Shown piece after piece: positions 8,058 to 15,585 of a DNA stretch of 40,254 bases. Position numbers and translations under genes: made by a program. The stretch is taken from assembly GCA_001443485.1 (NCBI GenBank), contig LDXQ01000017.1, positions 1-40,254 on the forward strand, in the 5' to 3' direction. The notes below the pieces were generated by a model. The model ran no database searches and was not told the DNA's origin. It saw nothing but the letters and a program-made list of their open reading frames with translations. The DNA is from Candidatus Sysuimicrobiota bacterium CSP1-3 (lineage in GTDB: Bacteria > Sysuimicrobiota > Sysuimicrobiia > Sysuimicrobiales > Humicultoraceae). Each line of letters begins with the position of its first letter. Positions within the stretch are counted from its first letter, which is position 1.

Positions 8058-8816
8058 ATGGAGTTCGTCGCGCTCTCGACTCCGGTCCTGATTGCCATCG
8101 GCCTCATCGTCTTCGGCGCGGCCACGGTCAAGGGTGTGGCCGGCCTGGGCTTTCCGCTGATCACCGTGCCGCTGGTGGCCAACATTGTCGGCCCGCATGC
8201 CGCGGTGGTGATCATCGCGGTGCCGACGGTGGCGAGCAATCTCTTCATGGTGGCGCACGGAGGAGGGACGGTAGCTCGCCTGCGGCAGCTGGCCTGGCTG
8301 ATCGTCGGGCTGGTGGCGGGGGCAGCGGTCAGCGCCCGGCTGCTGCGGGACATCAACCCCGCGGCGCTCGGCCTGATCCTCGGTGTCATCGCCGTGAGCT
8401 ACGCCGGCGCGGAGCTGGTGCGCGTGCCGCTCCGCCTGCCGGCCTCGCCTCGCCCGGCGCTCAGCCTGGGCGTCGGGGCGGCCGCCGGGCTGCTGGGCGG
8501 TTCGACGACGATCTACGCCCCTCTGGTGGCAGCCTATGTGGACAGCCTGCGGCTGGCCAAGAACGAGTTCGTCTTCTGGGTCACGGCGCTGTTTCTCATC
8601 GGGACGACGATCCAGGTGCTGACATACCTGCAGGCCGGCATTTACCGCGGCGGGCTACTGGGCATCGCCCTACTGCTCTGCCTACCGATGCTGGTGGGGA
8701 CATGGCTCGGCATCCGGATGCGCGACCGCCTCTCCCCGGATCGCTTCCGCACGCTGGTGCTCGTGCTCGTGCTGCTCTCCGGTCTCAACCTGATCGTCCG
8801 CACGCTCTGGCGCTGA
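8058..8816 (+). CDS. TauE/SafE-family sulfite exporter-like permease
   Basis: This 252-residue membrane protein has about eight helices in two related halves, as TauE/SafE proteins do. The first half holds GAATVKGVAGLGFPLITVPL and the second GLLGGSTTIYAPLVAAYV; both are the glycine-rich repeats typical of the family. Members are thought to move sulfite, sulfoacetate or other small organosulfur/organic anions across the inner membrane. The ATG at 8058 is chosen because GAAGG (8042-8046) lies 11 nt upstream and the first helix starts soon after; a GTG at 8040 would add six residues. The substrate cannot be predicted from the neighbours. Confidence 0.8.
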   Translation: MEFVALSTPVLIAIGLIVFGAATVKGVAGLGFPLITVPLVANIVGPHAAVVIIAVPTVASNLFMVAHGGGTVARLRQLAWLIVGLVAGAAVSARLLRDINPAALGLILGVIAVSYAGAELVRVPLRLPASPRPALSLGVGAAAGLLGGSTTIYAPLVAAYVDSLRLAKNEFVFWVTALFLIGTTIQVLTYLQAGIYRGGLLGIALLLCLPMLVGTWLGIRMRDRLSPDRFRTLVLVLVLLSGLNLIVRTLWR

Positions 8817-8824
8817 GCCGCGGA

Positions 8825-9016
8825 CTACTGTTCGGCGAGCGCGGCGAGCAGCGCCAGCAACTGTTGTGGCGTGATGGGTTTCCCCTGCAGCGCCCGGATC
8901 GAGTTGAAGACTTCCTTCAACCGGCTGGGCCGCCGGACTCCATTGATATCGAACGACAGGATCAGCGAATTGGGGTCGCCCTGCACCGTCTTTGCCTCCA
9001 GCACGATGATCTGCAT
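8825..9016 (-). CDS. Small hypothetical protein, 63 aa
   Basis: I do not recognise this protein. It is probably real: the ATG is preceded on its strand by AAGGAGG at 11-nt spacing, and the composition is balanced (Ile, Leu, Asn, Gln, few Arg) unlike the Arg/Pro-rich chance frames around it. The first half looks like two beta strands (MQIIVLEAKT, SLILSFDINGV) and the second half like two amphipathic helices (RLKEVFNSIRAL, TPQQLLALLAALAE). There is no signal peptide or membrane segment. It ends close to the TauE-like gene, tail to tail, and its start region faces the thrS leader. Confidence 0.55.
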   Translation of the reverse strand: MQIIVLEAKTVQGDPNSLILSFDINGVRRPSRLKEVFNSIRALQGKPITPQQLLALLAALAEQ

Positions 9017-9153
9017 TGGTGGGCCATCCTCCTTGTGATGTCGGATTCTCCTTCCTTAGTAAGGGGCGACGTGCGGTCCGGGGAAGTCACCAAAGGATGG
9101 GGGCCAGGACGCGGGACCCCGCGGCGGTGACACGGGCCCGCGCGGTCGGCGGT

Positions 9154-9183
9154 TTGACAGCCGCCGCCGGCGCGTCCTATAAT
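9154..9183 (+). promoter_or_regulatory. Sigma-A/sigma-70 consensus promoter of the thrS T-box transcript
   Basis: TTGACA at 9154-9159 and TATAAT at 9178-9183, 18 bp apart, both match the consensus perfectly in otherwise GC-rich DNA. The expected start is near 9190, just upstream of the T-box leader. Confidence 0.85.
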
Positions 9184-9189
9184 TCGCCC

Positions 9190-9448
9190 CACAGAAGGCA
9201 AATGCCGGGCGAAGACGAGGACGAGTAGGTCGCCGTTCGCCGCCAAGAGAGGGAGCGCACCGCTGGAAGCGCTCTCCGGTGTACCGACCGAAGACCCCCT
9301 CCGAGCCCGCCGCTGAAGCCCTGAGAGGATAAAGCGGCCGGTCCCATCCCGTGACGATGGGCCCCAAGAGCCGCGCGGCGTGCGGATGCGCCGTCGCGGA
9401 AATAGGGTGGAACCGCGGAACCCTCCGTCCCTTGCAGGCGGAGGGTTT
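9190..9448 (+). ncRNA. T-box riboswitch (threonine), leader of thrS
   Basis: The leader has the T-box hallmarks. The diagnostic sequence AGGGTGGAACCGCGG is at 9404-9418. It is followed at once by a terminator hairpin with arms AACCCTCCG (9419-9427) and CGGAGGGTT (9439-9447), then TTTGTCATTT. In the 5' part, AGTA (9224-9227) and AAGAGAG (9245-9251) fit Stem I elements. ACC at 9283-9285, followed by a purine, is the likely specifier and is a threonine codon, agreeing with thrS 34 nt downstream. T-box leaders bind uncharged tRNA and let transcription continue when it is abundant. The start is placed from the promoter; the fold was judged by eye. Confidence 0.9.
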
Positions 9449-9450
9449 GT
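9419..9450 (+). terminator. T-box-controlled intrinsic terminator before thrS
   Basis: A 9-bp perfect stem, AACCCTCCG/CGGAGGGTT, with an 11-nt loop is followed by TTTGTCATTT. It lies directly 3' of the T-box sequence, so it can form only when the antiterminator does not. Confidence 0.8.
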
Positions 9451-9481
9451 CATTTGAAGGGGTGTTGAGGAGGAGAGAACG

Positions 9482-11401
9482 ATGGCCGAGATCGAGGTCC
9501 GTTTCCCAGACGGGAAGCGCCGCCGCTATCCCCAGGGCACGCCGCTGGCGCGGATCGCCGCCGACACCGGCCGCGCCGACGCGCTGGTGGCGCGGGTGGA
9601 CGGGCGCCTGGTCGACCTGGCCGCGGCGCTGGACGCGGAGGCCGCCGTCGAGTTTCTGAACTTCGAGGATCCGGACGGGCGGATGGTCTACTGGCACTCC
9701 TCCGCCCACCTGATGGCCCAGGCGGTGAAGCAACTCTTCCCCCAGGCCCAGCTGGCCATCGGCCCGCCCATCGAGGACGGGTTCTACTACGACATCGACA
9801 TCGGCCGGCCGTTTGGGCCGGAGGACCTGGCGCAGATCGAGGAGCGGATGCGCGACCTGGCGCGCCAGGACCAGACCATCGAGCGCGTGGAGATCCCGCG
9901 GGACGAGGCGATCCGCCTCTATCAAGAGATGGGGGAGCGCTTCAAGCTGGAACTCCTGGAGGATATCCCCGACGCCCGCGTCTCCTTCTACCGGCAGGAC
10001 GGCTTCCTGGACATGTGCCGCGGGCCGCACCTGCCGAGCACGGGGCGGATCAAAGCGATCAAACTGCTCTCCACGTCAGGGGCCTACTGGCGGGGGGACG
10101 AGCACCAGCCCATGCTGCAGCGCATCTACGGCGTCACGTTCCCGGAGCCGGCGCAGCTCGACGCCTACCTGCACCAGCTGGAGGAGGCGAAGCGGCGCGA
10201 CCACCGGAGACTGGGGCGGGAACTGGAGCTCTTCGCCTTTGCGGAGGAGGTCGGGCAGGGGCTGCCGCTGTGGCTCCCGCGCGGCGCGTCCGTGCGCATG
10301 ACGCTGGAACGCTACATTGTCGACCTGGAGACGCAACTCGGCTATCGGCATGTCTACACGCCTGATCTGGCCGACGTGGAGCTCTACAAGATCTCCGGGC
10401 ACTGGGAGCATTTCCGGGAGAACATGTATCCGCCCATGGAGATCGATCACGAAGAGCTGGTGCTGAAGCCCATGAACTGTCCACACCACATCATGATCTA
10501 CAAGCACCAGCAGCACTCCTATCGCGATCTGCCGATCCGCATTGCCGAGTTGGGGCGGATGTACCGGTACGAGCGCTCCGGCACGCTTGCCGGATTGCAC
10601 CGGGTGCGATCGATGACGCTCAACGACGCCCACATCTTCTGCCGCCCCGAACAGATCGAGGAGGAGTTCGCCGGGGTCATTCGGTTGATCCAGCGAGTCT
10701 ACCGGGACCTGCGGATCGAGGCCTACCGCTACGATCTGGCACTGCACGATCCCGCGAGCAAGGAGTACTACCACCACGACGAGGATCTGTGGGCGATGGC
10801 GGAGCGGCTGCTGCGGCAGGTGCTCGACGACCTTGGTCTGGCCTACACGTCGGTCTTGGGGGGGGCCAACTTCTACGGTCCCAAATTGGACGTGCAGATT
10901 CGGACGGCGACGGGGGCCGTCGAGTCGCTGTCCACGGTGCAGCTGGATTTCCTGCTGCCGCGCCGCTTCGGCCTTGAGTACATCGGCGAAGACGGGAAGG
11001 CGCACCCGCCGGTGATGATTCACCGCGCCATCATCAGCACGATGGAACGGATGATCGCCTTTCTCATCGAGAACTACGCCGGCGCCTTTCCGGTCTGGCT
11101 GGCGCCGGAGCAGGCACGCATCCTGCCCATCGCCGACCGGCACAACGCCTATGCCGGGCAGGTGAGTGTCCGGTTGCGGGAAGCCGGGCTGCGGGCGGAG
11201 GTGGACGCGAGCAATGAGCGGATTTCGTACAAGATCCGCAACGCCCAGATGATGAAGGTCCCCTACATGCTGGTCGTCGGCGACCGCGAGGCCGAGAGCG
11301 GCCAGGTGGCGGTCCGTCGGCGAGAGGGCGGGGACCTGGGGCCGATGGCCCTCGACGCCTTCGTCGAGCGCGTGCGGCAGGAGGTGGCGGCGAAGGCGTA
11401 G
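9482..11401 (+). CDS. thrS: Threonine--tRNA ligase
   Basis: This enzyme charges tRNA-Thr with threonine. The 639-residue protein has the full bacterial architecture: a TGS domain (about 1-60), an editing domain with HSSAH at 72-76, a class II catalytic core and a C-terminal anticodon-binding domain from about 540. Zinc ligands are visible as Cys333 in MNCPHH, His384 in NDAHIFC and His514 in MIHRAI, equivalent to the E. coli set. Motif 2 (RYERSGTLAGLHRVR) is intact. GGAGGAGAGAACG precedes the ATG. Expression is controlled by the threonine T-box leader just upstream. infC, rpmI and rplT, which often follow thrS, are absent. Confidence 0.98.
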   Translation: MAEIEVRFPDGKRRRYPQGTPLARIAADTGRADALVARVDGRLVDLAAALDAEAAVEFLNFEDPDGRMVYWHSSAHLMAQAVKQLFPQAQLAIGPPIEDGFYYDIDIGRPFGPEDLAQIEERMRDLARQDQTIERVEIPRDEAIRLYQEMGERFKLELLEDIPDARVSFYRQDGFLDMCRGPHLPSTGRIKAIKLLSTSGAYWRGDEHQPMLQRIYGVTFPEPAQLDAYLHQLEEAKRRDHRRLGRELELFAFAEEVGQGLPLWLPRGASVRMTLERYIVDLETQLGYRHVYTPDLADVELYKISGHWEHFRENMYPPMEIDHEELVLKPMNCPHHIMIYKHQQHSYRDLPIRIAELGRMYRYERSGTLAGLHRVRSMTLNDAHIFCRPEQIEEEFAGVIRLIQRVYRDLRIEAYRYDLALHDPASKEYYHHDEDLWAMAERLLRQVLDDLGLAYTSVLGGANFYGPKLDVQIRTATGAVESLSTVQLDFLLPRRFGLEYIGEDGKAHPPVMIHRAIISTMERMIAFLIENYAGAFPVWLAPEQARILPIADRHNAYAGQVSVRLREAGLRAEVDASNERISYKIRNAQMMKVPYMLVVGDREAESGQVAVRRREGGDLGPMALDAFVERVRQEVAAKA

Positions 11402-11457
11402 GCGCCCTCTACCTCGCCCGCCTGCAAACTGAGGACGGCCCTGCCGATACACGCGGC

Positions 11458-13926
11458 GTGGGCCGTCCACTTGTCTGGGTTGCCGTTGCGTTTGCGGCCG
11501 GCATTCTGCATGCTGACCGCGGGCCGGCCGATCCCGCGCGACTTCTTCTCGGGGCGGCGGCCCTCTACGCCCTCTGGCTTCTTACGCTCGCGGTCATCCC
11601 TGAGGCCGCCCGCCGTTCTCCCTCGCTCAGCGTTCTCGCCTCTCTCCCGCTCCTCATGATCTTCGGCGCCCTGGGGCACCTGGCCGCGACCCTGGATCCG
11701 GTCCGGCGGGAAGCGGCTGTAGCCGCGGCGTGGGACGGGCGCCGGGCAACCATTGAAGGGCTGATTACCGCGCCCGTCGAGATGCGCGACGGGCGGCAGC
11801 GGGTGGTCGTCCGCATCTCGCGGCTCAACGGGACAGCGCCATCACAGCGATTCACGGCCATGGCCACGCTGTCACCGGAGCCGGCGCTGCGCTACGGCGA
11901 CGTGATCGCAGCGCGCGGTATGATCACGCTGCCGCCGGAAGGCGGCAACCCCGGCGAACCCAGCCTGCGGGCGGCGCTCCTGCGCCGCGGGATCTCCGCG
12001 CTCCTCCGGGTCCCGCCGTACCGGCCGGTGACGGTGCTGCGCCGGGGCGGGGGCAACCGGGTGACCGCGTGGGTCCTATCCCTCCGCGACCGCCTCGTCG
12101 CCCCGCTCTTGACGCTTCCCGAACCCTACGGCGGTGTGCTGGCGGGACTCCTCTTCGGCACGCAGGTGGGCGTCGGTCAGGACATGGAGGACGTCTTCCT
12201 GCGCGCGGGGCTCCTGCACGTCCTCGTGGTCTCCGGCGCGCAGGTCGGCCTCCTTGCCGCCGCCACCATTGGCGTGCTGGGTCTCCTGCGCGCGCGTCCG
12301 GCCCTCCGGTTCCTGCTGGCCGGCGCAATTGTTCTGCTCTTCGCGACGATGGTCGGCTGGGGCGCCGCGGTGGGCCGCGCCGCGATCATGGCGCTGGTCG
12401 GGCTGGGCGCCGTGTGGCTGCGCCGCGACACTGATCCCCCCACGACCCTCGCGCTGGCGGCCCTGTTCTGGTTGGCCTTCCAGCCGGCCTCGCTCTTCGG
12501 CCTGGGGTTTCAACTCTCGTTTGCGGCCACCTGGGGATTGCTGTTTCTGTCCCCGAGCCTGGTCCCGCCGCTGCGGCCGCGCTGGCTGGCCCAACTGGTC
12601 GGGGCCACGCTAGGCGCGCAGCTCGCCGTTCTCCCGCTGCTCGCGGTCGTGTTCCAGCGCGTATCGCTGGCCGCCTTTCCCGCCAACCTTCTCGTCCTAC
12701 CGGTCGTTGCCGTCCTGGTGCCCTCCGGTTTCGTCCTCAGCCTGATCGGCCTCCTCCTGCCGCGCGCGGCCGCGTTTCTCGCGCCGGCCTTCCTGCCGCC
12801 GGTGTGGGCGATGGTCGCGCTGGCCCGGATCTTTGCCGGCGCCCCCGGCGCGGAGGTATGGCTGCCTCCGGTGGCCTGGTGGCAGGCGGCCGCGGCCTAC
12901 GCCCTGCTTTGGATGCTGCCGCACGTGAGGCGTCGCCTCACCGCCTCCGCACCCGTCGCCATCCGGTGGGCGAGCGTGGCCGCCGGGGTGCCGATCATCA
13001 TCGCGGTTTTCACCGCGGGCGGTACGCTTCCGCAGCACCTCGGGGAGCCGCGGTTGATGGTCGCCGTGCTGGACGTCGGCCAGGGGGATGCCATCCTGGT
13101 GCGCGGGCCCACCGGGCGGACGATGCTCGTGGACGGGGGCGGCGAGGTGGAGATCCCGGGACGAATCCGGAGTTCAGGCGGCCCGGCCGAGGTCGGCTCA
13201 CCTCCGTCCGACCGGATGGATATAGGTGAACGGCGCGTCGTTCCAGCTTTGCGGCGGCTGGGCGTGCGCCGCCTCAGCGTCGTGTTGCTTTCGCACGCCC
13301 ACGAGGACCACGTGGGAGGACTGCCCGCGGTGCTGCAGAACTTCAGCGTCGATCTGGTGGTCGACCCCGGGGTGCCCCACCCGAGTCCCTCCTATGTGCG
13401 GTTCCTGGACCTGGTCAGGCAGCGCCGGATCGCCTACGCCCTGGCCCGGCGGGGGCAGCGGATCGATCTCGGCGGCGGCGCGGCCGCGCAGGTGCTCTGG
13501 CCGCCCGACGGGGAAGAGGGGACCGCGGATCCGGAGGACGCGGTGAACGCCCGCTCCGTCGTGGCGCGAGTAGAGTTCGGCCGGATCGGCGTGTTGCTCA
13601 CAGGAGATATCGAGGCGGAGACGGAGGCGCTGCTGGTGCGCAGGGGAACGGCCCTGGAGAGTACGGTGCTCAAAGTCGCCCACCACGGCAGCCGTACCTC
13701 GACCACGCCGCTGTTTCTCGATGCCGTTCGCCCGGCGGTCGCCGTGATCCCGGTGGGCCGGGGGAACCTCTTCGGCCATCCGCACGGGCAGACGCTGCGC
13801 ACCCTCGAGCAGAGGGGGATCCGAATCTACCGCACCGACCGGGACGGCGCGGTGATCTTGCGCACCGACGGTCGGCGGCTCAGCGTGGAGACGGTGCGCA
13901 CTCCGGCTGCCGCCGCGGTGAGGTAG
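11458..13926 (+). CDS. comEC: ComEC/Rec2-family DNA internalization protein
   Basis: This 822-residue protein is the inner-membrane channel for single-stranded DNA uptake. An N-terminal pair of helices leads to an OB-like DUF4131 region (to about 180). The multi-helix Competence domain follows (about 210-500), including HVLVVSGAQVGLLAA. The C-terminal metallo-beta-lactamase domain (about 535-810) has DVGQGDAILV, HAHEDHVGGLP and VAHHGSRTS motifs with the metal ligands present. The GTG at 11458 leaves a short N-terminus before the first helix; its ribosome-binding site is weak. No comEA or pilus genes are in the window, so competence itself cannot be inferred. holA and a DUF3006 gene follow closely. 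Confidence 0.93.
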   Translation: MGRPLVWVAVAFAAGILHADRGPADPARLLLGAAALYALWLLTLAVIPEAARRSPSLSVLASLPLLMIFGALGHLAATLDPVRREAAVAAAWDGRRATIEGLITAPVEMRDGRQRVVVRISRLNGTAPSQRFTAMATLSPEPALRYGDVIAARGMITLPPEGGNPGEPSLRAALLRRGISALLRVPPYRPVTVLRRGGGNRVTAWVLSLRDRLVAPLLTLPEPYGGVLAGLLFGTQVGVGQDMEDVFLRAGLLHVLVVSGAQVGLLAAATIGVLGLLRARPALRFLLAGAIVLLFATMVGWGAAVGRAAIMALVGLGAVWLRRDTDPPTTLALAALFWLAFQPASLFGLGFQLSFAATWGLLFLSPSLVPPLRPRWLAQLVGATLGAQLAVLPLLAVVFQRVSLAAFPANLLVLPVVAVLVPSGFVLSLIGLLLPRAAAFLAPAFLPPVWAMVALARIFAGAPGAEVWLPPVAWWQAAAAYALLWMLPHVRRRLTASAPVAIRWASVAAGVPIIIAVFTAGGTLPQHLGEPRLMVAVLDVGQGDAILVRGPTGRTMLVDGGGEVEIPGRIRSSGGPAEVGSPPSDRMDIGERRVVPALRRLGVRRLSVVLLSHAHEDHVGGLPAVLQNFSVDLVVDPGVPHPSPSYVRFLDLVRQRRIAYALARRGQRIDLGGGAAAQVLWPPDGEEGTADPEDAVNARSVVARVEFGRIGVLLTGDIEAETEALLVRRGTALESTVLKVAHHGSRTSTTPLFLDAVRPAVAVIPVGRGNLFGHPHGQTLRTLEQRGIRIYRTDRDGAVILRTDGRRLSVETVRTPAAAAVR

Positions 13927-13928
13927 AG

Positions 13929-14150
13929 GTGGGCGGTCCGGCGATACGCGGCATCGTTGACCGCGTCGAGGACGGCATTGCGGTGATCCTGCTGGAGGAG
14001 GGAGGACGGGTCTACCTCCCCGCCGGAAGGCTCCCTCCCGGGACGCGCGCGGGGGCGCTGGTGCGGGTGGACCTGGAGGTAGAGGGGCAGGCCGATCCCG
14101 AAGAGGTGGCTGCGCTGATCGATCACCTGCGCCACAGTGGACATCTGTGA
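13929..14150 (+). CDS. DUF3006 domain-containing small protein
   Basis: The 73-residue protein matches the DUF3006 pattern: IRGIVDRVEDGIAVILLEEGGRVYLPAGRLPPGTRAGALVRV, a small all-beta barrel-like fold, with an acidic C-terminal helix. These proteins often sit next to metallo-beta-lactamase/ComEC genes; their function is unknown. The GTG start lies 2 bp after comEC, and the end overlaps the holA GTG, so the three genes are likely translated from one message. Cytoplasmic; no signal peptide. Confidence 0.75.
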   Translation: MGGPAIRGIVDRVEDGIAVILLEEGGRVYLPAGRLPPGTRAGALVRVDLEVEGQADPEEVAALIDHLRHSGHL

Positions 14151-15121
14151 GCAGCCTGCACCTGTTCGTCGGGGAAGAGGATCTCCTCATGGAGGAGGGG
14201 GTGAACAAACTCATCGACGAGACCCTCCCCCGGGAGAACCGCGACCTGAACTTCGACGTCGTCGATGCCGCAGCGACGGCGCCGGGCGAAATCACCACCC
14301 GGCTGGACACGCTACCGTTCTTCGGGGACCGGCGGGTGGTCCTGGTAAAGAACCTCGACGAACTCTCCGCCGACGAGCAGCGGGTCATCGAAGAGTACCT
14401 GAATCGCGGCCTGCCGCCCACCGTCGCGATCTTCACCGCCCGCAACGTGGACCGGCGGAGCCGGCTCTTCAAGGCATTTCAGAAGCAGGGCACCGTCCAC
14501 CCCTGCGACCCGCGGAGCGCGCGGGAGGCCCCGACGTGGGCGGAGGGCTACGCCGCCCGCCTGGGCAAGCGCATCCGGCCGGAGGCGGCAGGGGAACTGG
14601 TCACGCTCGTCGGCACCGGCCTGCGCACGCTGGGGCTGGAGGTGGAGAAGCTCGCCGCCTATGTCGGCGACCGCGGGGAGATTACGGTGGAAGACGTGGA
14701 GGCGGTCGCCAGCCGCCTGACGGAGACCTCCGTCTTCGCGCTGACGGACGCCATCGGCGAACGCAACGCCCGCAAGGCCCTGCAGGCGCTGGAGTCTCTC
14801 CTGCAGACCGAACACCCCCTGCCGGTGCTGGGAATGATCGCGGGGCAGTATCGCCGCCTGGCGCGGACGGTGGCCAGCGGGGCGCGCACGGAGGTTGCCC
14901 TGGCCGCGGCCATCGGCGTCCACCCCTACGCGGCCCGCAAGTTGCTGGCTGGGTCCCGCCACTACCGGGCGTCCGACTTTCCCGAAATCTTCGCGCGGTT
15001 GGAGGAGGCCGACCGGGCCATCAAGTCTACGGGCCAGCCGGAGCTGGCCCTGGAGACGCTGGTCGTGCGGTTGTGTGGAAGTCCGGCCGCCTCCCGCCCC
15101 GCGGCCGGAAAGGTCCGCTAG
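14147..15121 (+). CDS. holA: DNA polymerase III subunit delta
   Basis: This is the clamp-loader subunit that opens the beta ring. The 324-residue protein has the expected plan: LHLFVGEEDLLMEE at the start, in place of a true Walker A; FFGDRRVVLVKNLDE in the first domain; and a helical C-terminal collar domain containing RKALQALESLL and MIAGQYRRLA, typical of HolA. The GTG overlaps the upstream stop (GTGA), so it is coupled to the DUF3006 gene and comEC. The order comEC-holA converging on rpsT is common in Gram-positive bacteria and supports the call. Confidence 0.93.
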   Translation: MSSLHLFVGEEDLLMEEGVNKLIDETLPRENRDLNFDVVDAAATAPGEITTRLDTLPFFGDRRVVLVKNLDELSADEQRVIEEYLNRGLPPTVAIFTARNVDRRSRLFKAFQKQGTVHPCDPRSAREAPTWAEGYAARLGKRIRPEAAGELVTLVGTGLRTLGLEVEKLAAYVGDRGEITVEDVEAVASRLTETSVFALTDAIGERNARKALQALESLLQTEHPLPVLGMIAGQYRRLARTVASGARTEVALAAAIGVHPYAARKLLAGSRHYRASDFPEIFARLEEADRAIKSTGQPELALETLVVRLCGSPAASRPAAGKVR

Positions 15122-15151
15122 CGGGACGGCGCGCCGATCGGGCGGATCGGG

Positions 15152-15406
15152 CTAGGACGCCCGAGAGGAGGCGAGGCGATACCGGCGGACGAGCCGGGAC
15201 TTCTTCCGCGCCGCGGTGTTCTTGTGGATGATCCCCTTGGCCGCGGCCTTGTCGATCGCCTTGATCGCCAGCAGCAGGTCGGTGTCGCTGCCGCCTGCGC
15301 CCTGCTTCGCCAGCGTCCGCACCCGCGAGCGGACGGTCTGGTTGCGCACCCGGCGCCGCGCCGACTGCCGGAGGCGCTTCAATCCTGACTTGATTCGCTT
15401 GGCCAC
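15152..15406 (-). CDS. rpsT: 30S ribosomal protein S20
   Basis: This 84-residue, Lys/Arg-rich, all-helical protein binds 16S rRNA in the 30S body. Recognisable family parts are SGLKRLRQSARRRVRNQ near the start, the central LLLAIKAIDKAAAKGIIHKN and the closing AARKKSRLVRR. The start codon is GTG at 15406, with GAGGTG a few bases upstream on the minus strand. It converges with holA, the usual arrangement in Gram-positive genomes. Its 5' region carries a small hairpin and an extended -10 promoter, described separately. Confidence 0.95.
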   Translation of the reverse strand: MAKRIKSGLKRLRQSARRRVRNQTVRSRVRTLAKQGAGGSDTDLLLAIKAIDKAAAKGIIHKNTAARKKSRLVRRYRLASSRAS

Positions 15407-15422
15407 CCTGCACCTCGTTCTT

Positions 15423-15437
15423 CAGCGGAAACCGCTG
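15423..15437 (-). promoter_or_regulatory. Small hairpin in the rpsT 5' untranslated region
   Basis: CAGCGG and CCGCTG pair perfectly around a 3-nt loop. The hairpin lies between the predicted rpsT promoter and the GTG start, so it would be in the leader. A role in S20 control is only a possibility. Confidence 0.3.
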
Positions 15438-15454
15438 GCATCACACGGACGGTA

Positions 15455-15463
15455 ATTCTACCA
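15455..15463 (-). promoter_or_regulatory. Possible extended -10 promoter for rpsT
   Basis: On the minus strand the sequence reads TGGTAGAAT, an extended -10 (TGn plus a 5/6 match to TATAAT), in a short AT-rich island. No good -35 is seen, which is acceptable for extended -10 promoters. It lies about 50 bp upstream of the rpsT start. Confidence 0.4.
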
Positions 15464-15585
15464 TTGAAAGGAACTCCGGCGCCAGCGGCAGGCCCGCGGC
15501 CCGGCCCGGTGGAGCGAACATCATCGACCAGCCCAGCACCGCGCACCGTCTCGCCCGCGCCGCCACGCTGCTGGCGGCGGCCACC

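Noticed and set aside
10076-11470. Long minus-strand open frame over thrS
   Set aside because: Antisense to a certain gene; composition typical of a shadow frame.
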